Positions 52,222 to 62,579 of a DNA stretch of 64,000 nt are shown here, piece after piece. Position 1 is the first letter of the stretch, and each line of letters begins with the position of its first letter. The position numbers were made by a program, and so were the translations under genes. This stretch comes from Vicinamibacterales bacterium (GTDB taxonomy: Bacteria; Acidobacteriota; Vicinamibacteria; Vicinamibacterales; UBA2999). The stretch covers positions 83,785 to 147,784 of the forward strand of contig JAWKHS010000017.1 of assembly GCA_041394705.1 (NCBI GenBank), given 5' to 3'. The notes under the pieces are model-generated. The model saw nothing but the letters and a program-made list of their open reading frames with translations, made no database searches and had not been told where the DNA came from.

Positions 52222-54198
52222 ATGAGACGTTCACGGATGCTGGTGCGCCTGTCGGTCGCGGCGGGTATGGTGATGGCGGGTCTCGTGGCCCGCGGCGCGA
52301 CGCAGGCACAGGCGCCCGCCGCTCGCGGCGAGTGGCGGACCTACGGCGGCGATCTGGCCAGCACGCGCTACTCGCCCCTGGATCAGATCACGGCCGAGAA
52401 CTTCGGGTCGCTGCGGATCGCGTGGCGATTCCGGACGGACAACTTCGGGCCCCGCCCCGAGATCCAGCTGCAAGCCACGCCGCTCTACGTCAACGGCGCC
52501 CTCTATGCCGCGGTGGGATCCCGCCGGACCGCGGTCAGCATCGACCCGACCAACGGCGAGCTCCTGTGGCAGGGCCGGGTGGACGAGCAGAACAGGCGCG
52601 GGCCGCGCGGCCTCTCGGGCCGTGGCGTCGCGTATTGGGAGAGCGGCGCCGCCAAGCGTGTCTACATGGTCACGCCCGGCTACCAGCTGGTCGCCTTCGA
52701 TGCCGTGACCGGACAGCGTGCGTCCGGCTTCGGCGCCGGCGGCGTCGTGGATCTCCGCAAGGAGCTCGGGTACGACGTGCCCGACCTGGCCACGGCCGAA
52801 ATCGGCCTGCACTCGGCCCCCATCATCGCCAACGACGTCATCGTCATCGGCGCCGCCCACCTGCCCGGCGGTGCGCCGGCAACCAAGGAGCACATCAAGG
52901 GCGTCATCCGCGGCTACGACGCGCGGACGGGCCGGCGTCTGTGGACGTTCACGCCGATTCCGGGACACGGGCAGTCGGGCAACGACTCGTGGCTCAACGA
53001 GTCGTGGACCTACACGGGCAACGCGGGGTCATGGGCGCAGATGTCGGCCGACGAGCAGCTCGGCCTCGTGTACGTCCCGGTGGAGGCCCCGACCGGCGAC
53101 TACTACGGCGGACACCGCCACGGGAACAACCTCTACTCCAGCAGCATCGTCGCGCTCGACGTGAAGACCGGCAAGATGGCGTGGTTCTTCCAGACGACCC
53201 ACCACGACATCTGGGACTGGGACCTGCCGAGCGCCCCGATCCTGGCCGACATCACGGTGGACGGCCGCGCCATCAAGGCCGTCGCCGTCCCCACCAAGCA
53301 AAGCTGGCTCTACGTGTTCGACCGCACCAACGGCAAGCCGGTGTGGCCGATCAACGAGGTGGAAGTGCCGAAGGGCGACCTGCCCGGCGAGTGGTACGCG
53401 CCCACGCAGCCCGTGCCCTCGAAGCCGCCGGCCTTCGACCGCCAGACCATCACCAAGGACGAGCTCCTCGACTTCACGCCGGAACTGCGCGCCAAGGCCG
53501 AGGCGTTCGTGAAGGACTTCCGGTATGGCTGGCTCTTCGAGCCGCCCTCCATCCTCGATCCGGAGAACGGCAAGCGCGGCACGCTGCAGCTGCCCGGCAG
53601 CACCGGCGGCCCGAACTGGCCGGGCGGGTCGATCGACAAGGAGACGAACATCGTCTACATCTACTCGAAGGCCGAGGTCACCGGCCTGTCGATGCGCAAC
53701 GATCCCCGCCGCTCCAACATGGACTTCGTGAACGCGTCCGGCGGCGAAGGCGCCGGACGCATCGCGGTGGAGAACCTGCCGATCATCCGTCCGCCGTGGG
53801 GCCAGATTTCGGCCATCGATCTCAACAAGGGCGAGATCCTGTGGCAGACCGCGCACGGGGAGACCGAGGACGCGGTGAAGAACCACCCGGCCCTCAAGGG
53901 CCTCACGATTCCGCGGACGGGCCGCACCGGCCGCGTCGGCGTCCTCACGACCAAAACCCTCGTGATGGCCGGTGACGGCGGCATGGCCACGCACCCGAAC
54001 GGCCAGCGCAGCGGCATGTTCCGGGCCTACGACAAGATGACGGGCAAGGAACTCGGCGCGGTGCCCATCCCCGGACCGCAGACCGGCTCGCCCATGACCT
54101 ACCTGCACAACGGCAAGCAGTACATCGTCGTGGCGGTCTCGGGCCAGGGCTCGTCGGCCGAGCTCGTCGCGCTGGCCCTGCCGGACGCGCCGAGGTAG
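52222..54198 (+). CDS. Pyrroloquinoline-quinone-dependent dehydrogenase
   Basis: 658 residues with a signal peptide (ending ATQAQ). GGGGG lies upstream of ATG 52222. The beta-propeller opens with WRTYGGDLASTRYSPLDQI and shows tryptophan-docking repeats (GELLWQGRV, TGKMAWFFQTTHHDIWDWD, GKPVWPINEVEVP). Family members oxidise alcohols or sugars in the periplasm with PQQ and calcium. There is no CxxCH, so no fused heme. The end (TGSPMTYLHNGKQYIVVAVSG, part) is typical of membrane-associated glucose-type quinoproteins. Substrate unknown. Confidence 0.88.
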   Translation: MRRSRMLVRLSVAAGMVMAGLVARGATQAQAPAARGEWRTYGGDLASTRYSPLDQITAENFGSLRIAWRFRTDNFGPRPEIQLQATPLYVNGALYAAVGSRRTAVSIDPTNGELLWQGRVDEQNRRGPRGLSGRGVAYWESGAAKRVYMVTPGYQLVAFDAVTGQRASGFGAGGVVDLRKELGYDVPDLATAEIGLHSAPIIANDVIVIGAAHLPGGAPATKEHIKGVIRGYDARTGRRLWTFTPIPGHGQSGNDSWLNESWTYTGNAGSWAQMSADEQLGLVYVPVEAPTGDYYGGHRHGNNLYSSSIVALDVKTGKMAWFFQTTHHDIWDWDLPSAPILADITVDGRAIKAVAVPTKQSWLYVFDRTNGKPVWPINEVEVPKGDLPGEWYAPTQPVPSKPPAFDRQTITKDELLDFTPELRAKAEAFVKDFRYGWLFEPPSILDPENGKRGTLQLPGSTGGPNWPGGSIDKETNIVYIYSKAEVTGLSMRNDPRRSNMDFVNASGGEGAGRIAVENLPIIRPPWGQISAIDLNKGEILWQTAHGETEDAVKNHPALKGLTIPRTGRTGRVGVLTTKTLVMAGDGGMATHPNGQRSGMFRAYDKMTGKELGAVPIPGPQTGSPMTYLHNGKQYIVVAVSGQGSSAELVALALPDAPR

Positions 54199-54215
54199 CG
54201 TCGGGCGTACGGGCC

Positions 54216-54602
54216 GTGGCCATTCGCATCGTCAGGCTCGGCACCGCGCGCGCGAAGGGGGAGGGACTGCGGATCGGCACGGTCCGTCGTCCGCCGCGCG
54301 GCGTTCCCAAGCGCGAGTTCGCCTCGCGCGACTACTACGACGTCTGGTTCCCGACGCTCGCGCCTGGCGTCGAGACGATGCAGGCCGGCCAGGCGGCAAG
54401 GACGCCGGCGCAGTGGAAGGCGTTCATCAAGGCGTTCCGGGCCGAGATGGCCGCCCCCGACGCGAGCCGCGCGCTGGATCTGCTCGCCGCGCTCTCGCAC
54501 ACCACGAACCTCTCGGTCGGGTGCTACTGCGAGGACGAGACGCACTGCCACCGCTCGGTGCTGCGCGCGCTGCTGCAGGACCGTGGTGCCGCGATCGCCT
54601 AA
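54216..54602 (+). CDS. DUF488 family protein
   Basis: 128 residues from GTG 54216. KREFASRDYYDVWFPTLAP and a YCEDETHCHRSVL close with Cys/His residues are the DUF488 pattern. The function is unknown; the Cys-His end hints at metal or nucleic-acid contact. It follows the quinoprotein gene by 17 nt and converges on the epimerase gene. Confidence 0.88.
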   Translation: MAIRIVRLGTARAKGEGLRIGTVRRPPRGVPKREFASRDYYDVWFPTLAPGVETMQAGQAARTPAQWKAFIKAFRAEMAAPDASRALDLLAALSHTTNLSVGCYCEDETHCHRSVLRALLQDRGAAIA

Positions 54603-54698
54603 CGCCGCGACTCGTCGCCGTGGCGCCGTGCGCGGTTTGGCGTCCTCCGGGCTGGACCGCCCGACGGATCGCTCGTCCCGTCCAGCGGCTCGTCGTCG

Positions 54699-55631
<933 letters not shown>

Positions 55632-55652
55632 TGAGGCGCTCTGGAGGAAGGG

Positions 55653-57095
55653 TCAGTAGGCGGGGCGCTGCGAGAACAGGCCGCGGACGAGCGTAAGCCA
55701 CATGATCTTGAGGTCGAGCGAGACCGACCAGTTCTCGATGTAGTAGAGGTCGTATTCGATGCGCTTCTCGAGCGACGTGTTGCCGCGCCACCCGTTCACC
55801 TGCGCCCAGCCCGTGATGCCGGCCTTCACCTTGTGCCGCAGCATGTACTGCGGGATGCGGTGCTTGAACTGCTCCACGAAGTAGGGGCGCTCCGGGCGCG
55901 GGCCCACGATGGACATCTCGCCCTTCAGGACGTTGACGAACTGCGGCCACTCGTCGAGGTCCATCCGGCGCAGCCAGCGCCCGACACCGGTGGCCCGCGA
56001 GTCGTTCTCGTCGGCCCAGACGGGGCCTGTGTCGTGCTCGGCGTCGATGGGCATCGTCCGGAACTTGTAGACGGTGAAGGCGCGGCCGTCGAGGCCCATG
56101 CGCTCCTGCGAGTAGAAGACCGGCCCCGGCGAGCTGCGCTTGATCAGCCACGCGATGACCAGGCCCGGCAGGGCCATGACCGCGAGCGCGCCGGTCGAGA
56201 TCACGATATCGAGCGCGCGCTTGACGAAGGCGTTGATGCCCTGCAGCGGCACGTCGTTCACGTTGATGACGGGCAGCCCGTCCAGGTCCTCCAGGCGCGC
56301 GCGCAAGGCGATGAACTGGAGGAGGTCGGGCACCACCTTCACGTCGAGGCACTCGCGGCTGGCGCCTTCCACCAGGTCGAGCATCTTCACGTGCTCTTCC
56401 ATCGGGAGGGCGATGTAGAGGTGGTCGACCTGCTCCCGCACCGCGATCTCGGGGGCTTCGGCCAGCGTGCCGAGCAGGGGGACGCCGCGGTAGCCGAGGT
56501 GATCGCCGCCCGCGCGGTCGTCAACGAAGCCCACCACCACGTAGCCCAGTTCGCGGTGCTCGAACATGCGGTCCGCCACCATCCGTCCGAGCTCGCCCGA
56601 ACCGGCGATGAGGATGCGCCGCAGGCCGAGGCCGGCCGTCCAGCGGCGCTCCATGAACTCGCGCACGAACTTCCGGGCCAGGTAGCCGAGGACGATGATG
56701 TTGACGAGGAAGATGGCCCAGACGAGCTGCGAGATCTCGTAGGCGCCGCGGCTCTTCAGCTCGTCGGGCACGTAGTAGGCCTGGAAGTACAGGGTGCCGA
56801 CCACGCCGATGACGACGGCGAACACGCTGCCGACGAGCACGTTGAAGAACACGTCGATGCGCGAGCGTCCGCGTCGCAGGCGATACAGGCCCTGCAGGTG
56901 GAAGCCGAGCGGCACGACGGCGGCGATGAACGGAAGGACGTCGAGGTACTGCGTGAAGGGCGGCTGCCCCTTCGGGACGGGGAAGAGCCCCGAGTCGAAC
57001 CGGAGGAGGTAGGCCAGGAGGAAGGCGACGACGCCGATGGCGGCGTCGGTGAGGACGTGGAGCGCGACGAGCAGGCGGTTGAAGCGCTTTACCAT
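55653..57095 (-). CDS. wcaJ: Undecaprenyl-phosphate glycosyl-1-phosphate transferase (WcaJ-like)
   Basis: 480 residues. Five N-terminal helices, a CoA-binding-like Rossmann domain (ILIAGSGELGRMVADRM), then the phosphoglycosyltransferase core with KRALDIVISTGAL re-entrant helix, KFRTMPIDAEHD, RRMDLDEWPQFVNVLKGEMS, VGPRPERPYFVEQF and KAGITGWAQVNGWRG. It starts exopolysaccharide repeat units by moving hexose-1-phosphate onto undecaprenyl phosphate. Overlaps the next upstream GT by 7 nt. Confidence 0.93.
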   Translation of the reverse strand: MVKRFNRLLVALHVLTDAAIGVVAFLLAYLLRFDSGLFPVPKGQPPFTQYLDVLPFIAAVVPLGFHLQGLYRLRRGRSRIDVFFNVLVGSVFAVVIGVVGTLYFQAYYVPDELKSRGAYEISQLVWAIFLVNIIVLGYLARKFVREFMERRWTAGLGLRRILIAGSGELGRMVADRMFEHRELGYVVVGFVDDRAGGDHLGYRGVPLLGTLAEAPEIAVREQVDHLYIALPMEEHVKMLDLVEGASRECLDVKVVPDLLQFIALRARLEDLDGLPVINVNDVPLQGINAFVKRALDIVISTGALAVMALPGLVIAWLIKRSSPGPVFYSQERMGLDGRAFTVYKFRTMPIDAEHDTGPVWADENDSRATGVGRWLRRMDLDEWPQFVNVLKGEMSIVGPRPERPYFVEQFKHRIPQYMLRHKVKAGITGWAQVNGWRGNTSLEKRIEYDLYYIENWSVSLDLKIMWLTLVRGLFSQRPAY

Positions 57096-58207
57096 CGCGT
57101 CCCCGGGGCGGCCTGGAGTACCTCGTCGACGGCCCGGCGGAACTCGTCGCGGAACCGCTCGTGGCCGAAGCGCTCCGCGTGGGCCCGGATGCGGGGACCG
57201 TCCCAGGACGTGGCGGCGGCCCGGGCCAGGGCCTGCGCCCAGCTGTCCGTGTCGTCGCCCTCCACCAGGAGGCCGGTCTCGCCGTGCACGACCGTCTCGG
57301 TGGCGCCGCCTCGCGCGAGGGCGACCACGGGGCGGCCGGCGGCCTGCGCTTCGACGGGCACGATGCCGAAGTCCTCCTCGCCGGGCAGGAGGACGGCGAT
57401 GGCCGAACGGTAGTGCGCGCGGACGGCGTCGTCGTCGAGCCGTCCCAGGAGGCGGATGGATCCGCCCAGCGCGGCGGCGCGCCGCTCGAGGCCCGCCCGC
57501 TCGGGGCCGTCGCCGATGATGTCGAGCGGCAGGCCCGCGCGGTGCGCGGCGTCGATGGCCAGTTCGAGACGCTTGTAGGGGACCAAGGCGGATACGACGA
57601 CCAGTGCGCGGCCGGACTCGGGTGCGCCCGGCGTGAAGAACTCCGTGTCGACCGGCGGGAACACGACGGCCGACTCGCGATTATAGTAGAGCCTGATTCT
57701 CCGCGCAACATACTGAGAGATAGCGAGATAGCGGCTGGGCCGGCCGGACGTGGCCTGGTCCCAGCGCGCCAGCCGCGCCATCACCGGGCGGAGCGCGGCG
57801 CTGGCCAGCCGGCCCACCTTCTCCGGACCGAAGTAGGCGTCGAACTGGTCCCAGGCGTAGCGCATCGGCGTGAGGCAGTAGCAGACGTGCGGCACGCCCG
57901 CCGGCGCGACGACCGACTTGGCCACGCAGTGGCTGCAGCTCACGACCAGGTCGAACCCCGTGAAGCTGAACCGCTCGATCGCGGTCGGGAAGAGCGGCAG
58001 GTAGTGCCGGTAGGCCCGCCGCACGAACGGCAGGTGCTGCGTGAAGGCCGTGTGGATGGGCCGGGCCTCGATGAGGGGCGAGACCGACCCGGGCACGTGC
58101 ACGAGGGTGAAGAGCTCGGCGGCCGGGAAGAGCTCGCACAGGCGTTCGAGCACCTTCTCGCCGCCCCGCATGCCGGTGAGCCAGTCGTGGACGAGCGCGA
58201 CGCGCAT
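57089..58207 (-). CDS. GT4-family glycosyltransferase (WbaZ-like)
   Basis: 372 residues with ATG 58207, overlapping the upstream stop as TGATG. The N-terminal HDWLTGMRGGEKVLE is characteristic of WbaZ-type mannosyltransferases, and the C-terminal domain has VVSALVPYKRLELAI and LPGEEDFGIVPVEAQAAG with the nucleotide-contacting glutamates. Retaining GT-B enzyme in the exopolysaccharide run. Donor unproven. Confidence 0.9.
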   Translation of the reverse strand: MRVALVHDWLTGMRGGEKVLERLCELFPAAELFTLVHVPGSVSPLIEARPIHTAFTQHLPFVRRAYRHYLPLFPTAIERFSFTGFDLVVSCSHCVAKSVVAPAGVPHVCYCLTPMRYAWDQFDAYFGPEKVGRLASAALRPVMARLARWDQATSGRPSRYLAISQYVARRIRLYYNRESAVVFPPVDTEFFTPGAPESGRALVVVSALVPYKRLELAIDAAHRAGLPLDIIGDGPERAGLERRAAALGGSIRLLGRLDDDAVRAHYRSAIAVLLPGEEDFGIVPVEAQAAGRPVVALARGGATETVVHGETGLLVEGDDTDSWAQALARAAATSWDGPRIRAHAERFGHERFRDEFRRAVDEVLQAAPGTRW

Positions 58208-59322
58208 CACGCGGCTCCGAGCACCTGCCGGTAGACCTCCAGCGTGCGGGCCGTGGCCCGCGTCCACGAGAAGTCCTGCACGCGGGCGCGGCCACGGACG
58301 ACGAGGTCTCGCCGCAGGTCCTCGTCGGTGAGCGCGCGGCGCAGGCCCTCGGCGATGGCGCCGACGTCGTACGGATCGACCAGCAGGGCGGCATCTCCGG
58401 CCACCTCCGGCAGCGACGAGACGTTCGAGGTCACGACCGGCGTGCCGTTGGCCATCGCCTCGAGCGGGGGCAGGCCGAAGCCCTCGTAGAGGGAGGGGAA
58501 GGCGAAGACACGGGCGAGCCGGTAGAAGATGACGAGCGTGGGCGCCGGCTGGAAGCCGAAGAACCGCACGTGCTTGTCGAGGCGGTGCCGGTGCACGGCA
58601 TGGCGGACCGTCGGGTGCTTCGACGTCTCGTCGCCGATCACGACCAGCTTGAGGTCGTCCGGCCCCTCCGCGCGGACCGCGGCGAAGGCCGCGATCAGCC
58701 GCTCGAGGTTCTTGTGCGGCTTGATGTTGCCCACGTACAGGACGAACGGATGCGTGAGCTGGAAGCGCTGCCGGACCCGTTCGACCGCCTCCTCGTCGGG
58801 CACGGCGGTGAAGCGGGCGTCGATGCCGTTGTAGACGACCTCCACCTGGTCCGGCGCCAGCCCCGTGTAGTGCAGGATGTCGCGCTTGGAGGCCTCCGAC
58901 ACGGTCAACACGCGATCGGCCTTCTTCGCGGCGAGCCGGATCATGGCGTGCGCGTAGGCGAAGGCCGACCGGTTCGGCAGGTACTCGGGGAACCGGAGGT
59001 GGATGCAGTCGTGAATCGTCACGACGGTCCGGCAGCGCGTGAGCATGGGCAGCACGTAGTGCGGTTCGTGCAGGAGGTCGGCGCGCACGCGGGCGACGGC
59101 GCGCGGAATCCGCCACTGCTCGCCAACCGAGTAGGGCCGGGCGGTCTCCACGACGGCCTCGAAGTTCGGGCCGGCCGCGGCCGCCGTCCCGACGTCCTCG
59201 GGGCGGGTCAGGATGACGTAGTGCGAGGACGGATCCTGGGCGCCGATCTCGGTCACGAGGTTGCGGATGTACGTGCCGATGCCGAAATCGTGCAGCTTTC
59301 GCGCGTCGATGGCGATCCGCAT
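58207..59322 (-). CDS. GT4-family glycosyltransferase
   Basis: 371 residues. GGAGG lies just before ATG 59322. The retaining GT-B pattern is complete: RKLHDFGIGTYIRNL opening, VVTIHDCIHLRFP, SKRDILHYTG, VLYVGNIKPHKNLERLI and PSLYEGFGLPPLEAMANG with the E-x7-E region. Its stop overlaps the next gene's ATG. It adds a sugar to the lipid-linked repeat unit; specificity unknown. Confidence 0.92.
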   Translation of the reverse strand: MRIAIDARKLHDFGIGTYIRNLVTEIGAQDPSSHYVILTRPEDVGTAAAAGPNFEAVVETARPYSVGEQWRIPRAVARVRADLLHEPHYVLPMLTRCRTVVTIHDCIHLRFPEYLPNRSAFAYAHAMIRLAAKKADRVLTVSEASKRDILHYTGLAPDQVEVVYNGIDARFTAVPDEEAVERVRQRFQLTHPFVLYVGNIKPHKNLERLIAAFAAVRAEGPDDLKLVVIGDETSKHPTVRHAVHRHRLDKHVRFFGFQPAPTLVIFYRLARVFAFPSLYEGFGLPPLEAMANGTPVVTSNVSSLPEVAGDAALLVDPYDVGAIAEGLRRALTDEDLRRDLVVRGRARVQDFSWTRATARTLEVYRQVLGAA

Positions 59323-59401
59323 GGGCCTCCGCAGTCTAGCAGCCCGGGCCGCGGCGGCGCCTCGCCGCCGGCTGCGGCGACGCGCGGCGCCTCGCGCCCG
59401 C

Positions 59402-60232
59402 TCAACCGACGTCGAAGCCGCGGCGGCGCAGCCACCAGGCCAGGAGTGGCGCCCACGCGGGATGGTGCTTCCGGTAGAACGCCAGCTGGCTGACGCGCCG
59501 CTTCGCCTCGGTCGCCTGCGGCGCCGTCGCGGCCGCCCGGCCGCCGAGGTGCGTGATGGTCGCCTCCGGCACGTACACGACCCGTCGCCCGCGCGCGCGG
59601 AAGGCGGCGCAGAGGTCCACGTCCTCCGTGTACATGAAGTACCGCTCGTCGAGCAGGCCGACGGCGTCGAGGTCGGCACGCCGGGCCAGCAGGCACGCGC
59701 CGCTCACCCAGTCCCTGTCTCCGCCGCGGGCGGTCTCCCGGGCCACGCGCGCCTCGGCCCACGGCCGGCCCGCCGCGTAGGCCCGCATCAGGCGGCGCTG
59801 CGTGAACTCGGCCCACGGGCCGATCATGGGGCCGAAAGACAGCTCGACGCGGCCGTCGGCGTCGATGAGGCGCGGGCCGGCCGCCGCGGCCGACGGGTCC
59901 GCCAGGAGGGCCCCGGCCAGCCGCGCAATCGCGCCGTCGCCGACGATGGTGTCGGGGTTCAGCAGCAGGACGAGGTCGCTCGAGGTGGCGCGGATGCCCA
60001 GGTTGTTGGCGCGGGAGAAGCCGAGGTTGGCGCCGGCGTCGATGGCCATGACCGCCGGCCGCGTCTTCGCCAGCCAGTCGAGCGTGCCGTCGGACGAGCG
60101 ATTGTCGACGACGGCGATGGTGGTGGGGAAAGGCGCAGTCCGCGCCTCCAGACTCTCGAGGCAGCGTTCGAGGTCCGCGCGCACGTTGTAGCTCACGATC
60201 ACGATCGCGAGCGTGGGCGTGGGCTCAGCCAC
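59402..60232 (-). CDS. GT2-family glycosyltransferase (rhamnosyltransferase-like)
   Basis: 276 residues from GTG 60232, overlapping the preceding stop by 8 nt. IVIVSYNVRADLERCLESL and VVDNRSSDGTLDWL are the GT-A start, LNPDTIVGDGA includes the DxD-like site, and YFMYTEDVDLCAAFRARG is the catalytic base region of WbbL-like GT2 enzymes. A soluble tail ends in basic residues. A 79-nt gap separates it from the next gene. Confidence 0.9.
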   Translation of the reverse strand: MAEPTPTLAIVIVSYNVRADLERCLESLEARTAPFPTTIAVVDNRSSDGTLDWLAKTRPAVMAIDAGANLGFSRANNLGIRATSSDLVLLLNPDTIVGDGAIARLAGALLADPSAAAAGPRLIDADGRVELSFGPMIGPWAEFTQRRLMRAYAAGRPWAEARVARETARGGDRDWVSGACLLARRADLDAVGLLDERYFMYTEDVDLCAAFRARGRRVVYVPEATITHLGGRAAATAPQATEAKRRVSQLAFYRKHHPAWAPLLAWWLRRRGFDVG

Positions 60233-61310
60233 GGCCGGCCTCCTCGAGGCACGCCAGCACGCGCGCCGCCGCCGCGTCCCATCGGTAGCCAGCGAGCACG
60301 GGTGCTGCCGCCGAGCGGAAGCGGGCGCGCTCGTCGGGATCATCCAGGAGGCGCGCGATGGCGTCGGCGACGTCGGACGTGATCGCGGGGCCGTCGCTCA
60401 CCCGCCAGGCCGCGTCGCCATAGATCTCGCGCGCCACTGGCGTGTCGAGGACGACCGGCACGGCGCCTCGCGCCATCGCCTCGAGGGGCGTGAAGCCGAA
60501 CCCCTCGTACCGCGACAGGAACACGAAGACCGCGGCGTCACCATACAGGCGCTCGAGCGTCGGATCGTCCACCCAGTCGTGCACGCGGACGCGCTCGCCG
60601 AGGCCGCGCGCGGCGATGAGCGCGGCGATGTCCACGAACGGCTGCGTGCGGTTGGCGCCGACGAGATCGAGCCTGGCGGTGGGATGCCGGGCTGCCACCA
60701 CCTGGAAGGCGTCGATGAGGACGTCGAGCCGCCGCCGCTGGAAGAGCGTGCCGACGTACAGCACGGCTGGCGCGCGTCCGTCCGCCGGCGGCCCGGGCGG
60801 AGGCTGGACGCCGCTGTGCACGACGCGCACGCGGGCTTCGTCGACGCCCGTGAACCGTACGATCTCGGAGGCGGAAAAGGCCGACGGCGCCAGCACGATC
60901 CGGGCGCGACGCGCGGACCACGCCGTGACCCATCGCCGCCGCAGCCCCTCGCGCCACGAGAACCACTCGGGATGCGCGAAGAACGAGACGTCGTGGACCG
61001 TCACGACGATGGGCGTCCCCGTCAGGAGCGGCGCCGTGTACGCGGGCGCGAAGAGGACGTCGGGGCGGTCGTGCGCGACCGCGCGGGCCAGGTCCCACTG
61101 CTCCCAGGCGGTCCCGCCGGCGCCGGCCAGCAGGCGTGCCGAGGACCGCCAGGCGTCGGGCGCCAGCGCGGCGGGCCGATGCGCGTAGAGCACGAACTCG
61201 TGCCGGCGGGCCGCGCCCGACGTGGTCCAGGCGTCGAGCAGGGCCGCCAGGTAGCGCCCGACGCCCGTGGGCCGATCGGCGAGCTCGCGCGCGTCCACGG
61301 CGATCCGCAT
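60225..61310 (-). CDS. GT4-family glycosyltransferase
   Basis: 361 residues, ATG 61310 in a TGATG overlap. The opening RELADRPTGVGRYLAALLDAW is the family acceptor domain, then VVTVHDVSFFAHPEW, VLYVGTLFQRRRLDVLI and FLSRYEGFGFTPLEAMARG with the donor-site glutamates. Open reading continues far upstream on this frame but in a low-complexity composition that overlaps another real gene, so the start is set at the coupled ATG. Confidence 0.9.
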   Translation of the reverse strand: MRIAVDARELADRPTGVGRYLAALLDAWTTSGAARRHEFVLYAHRPAALAPDAWRSSARLLAGAGGTAWEQWDLARAVAHDRPDVLFAPAYTAPLLTGTPIVVTVHDVSFFAHPEWFSWREGLRRRWVTAWSARRARIVLAPSAFSASEIVRFTGVDEARVRVVHSGVQPPPGPPADGRAPAVLYVGTLFQRRRLDVLIDAFQVVAARHPTARLDLVGANRTQPFVDIAALIAARGLGERVRVHDWVDDPTLERLYGDAAVFVFLSRYEGFGFTPLEAMARGAVPVVLDTPVAREIYGDAAWRVSDGPAITSDVADAIARLLDDPDERARFRSAAAPVLAGYRWDAAAARVLACLEEAGRG

Positions 61311-62455
61311 CAGGCTCGCTCCGCCCGGGCGGCCATCGCCAGCCGATAGGCGTTCCACGTGGCCGCGGCCGTCGTCGCCCACGAGAAGCCGGCCGCGCGC
61401 ACGAGGCCGCGCGCGCCGAGCGCGCCCGCGCGGGCCTCGTCCAGCAGTCCCTCGATGGCGTCGGCCCACGCCTCGGGGGCGTCGAGCGGGGCGACGATGC
61501 CGGCCGTGCCGACGACCTCCGGCAGCGCGCCCGCCGGTGAGACGACCACCGGCACGCCGCAGGCCATCGCCTCGAGCGCCGGCAGGCCGAAGCCCTCGTC
61601 CAGCGACGGCACCAGGACGGCTCGGGCATCGGCGTAGAGGCGGAGGCGGGTGGCGTCGTCCACGTAGCCCATCATTTTCACGTGTCCGATCAGCGGCGGA
61701 CGGGCGGCGCGGTCCGCCCACGCGGCGCCGCCGGCGGCGACCCGGCCCGCGACCACGAGCGGGGGCGCGTCGGCCCGTCGCTCGCGCAGCCGGGCGTAGG
61801 CGTCGAGGACGAGGCCCAGGTTCTTCCGGGGTTCGAGCGTCCCGATGACGAGGAGCGTCCGGCCGGGGGCCTGGCCGCGCATCGACCGGACGCCGGCCGC
61901 CCAGGCGGGGGCGCCGAGGGGCGTCGTCGTGACCTTTTCCGGCGGCACGCCGAGGGTCGTGGCGACGAGGCCGGCGGCGTACGCCGATCCGGCGATCACG
62001 TGGTCCGCCGTCGTCACGTGGCGGCGCGCGAGGGCGACGAAGTCGCGGCGGACGGCGTCGGCGCCCGCGTCCGGTTCCGCCAGGAAGTGCAGGTCGAACA
62101 CCGTGACCACCTGCGCGGCGCGACGGGCCGGCACGCGAAGCGGCGTCGGGGAGTGGACGACATCGACGTCGCCGGCGAACGCCTCGACGGGCGGCCACGC
62201 CAGCCGGTGCCAGGCCCACGTGAGCGCCCGGACCGGGACCCGGCGATCGATGACACGCACGCCCGGCGCGGCCTGCCCGAGCGTCTCGTCCACGCGGTCG
62301 CGCCACGACGACGAGAAAGCCGTGACCGTCGAGCCGGCTGGCGGCGCCGCGGCAAGGGCCCGCGTCAGCTCGTGCACGTACTCGCCGATGCCGGTTCGCG
62401 CCCGAAGCGCGGGACGGTAGTCGACGAGCACACGCACGTTCGCGAACGGTACCAC
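61310..62455 (-). CDS. GT4-family glycosyltransferase, first gene of the leftward run
   Basis: 381 residues from GTG 62455. The acceptor domain begins VLVDYRPALRARTGIGEYV, with VVTVFDLHFLAEPD. The donor domain has LLVIGTLEPRKNLGLVL and VPSLDEGFGLPALEAMACG. Its stop overlaps the next gene. It is divergent from ugd by 124 nt, and both probably share this regulatory region. Confidence 0.9.
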   Translation of the reverse strand: MVPFANVRVLVDYRPALRARTGIGEYVHELTRALAAAPPAGSTVTAFSSSWRDRVDETLGQAAPGVRVIDRRVPVRALTWAWHRLAWPPVEAFAGDVDVVHSPTPLRVPARRAAQVVTVFDLHFLAEPDAGADAVRRDFVALARRHVTTADHVIAGSAYAAGLVATTLGVPPEKVTTTPLGAPAWAAGVRSMRGQAPGRTLLVIGTLEPRKNLGLVLDAYARLRERRADAPPLVVAGRVAAGGAAWADRAARPPLIGHVKMMGYVDDATRLRLYADARAVLVPSLDEGFGLPALEAMACGVPVVVSPAGALPEVVGTAGIVAPLDAPEAWADAIEGLLDEARAGALGARGLVRAAGFSWATTAAATWNAYRLAMAARAERA

Positions 62456-62493
62456 GGCTGCACAGTGACGACAAGTCCTTGTGGGTCAGTATG

Positions 62494-62523
62494 TTGACAG
62501 GAGTCTCCGCGGGATGGTACGGT
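62494..62523 (+). promoter_or_regulatory. Candidate sigma70 promoter for ugd
   Basis: A perfect -35 TTGACA (62494-62499) is followed after 18 nt by TACGGT (62518-62523), a weak -10. The predicted leader is about 50 nt before the ATG at 62580. Confidence 0.45.
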
Positions 62524-62579
62524 GTCGTGTTTCTCTGGGCGCCGATTGGGCGGCCCGCTGAGCACATCCGGGGGCGTGC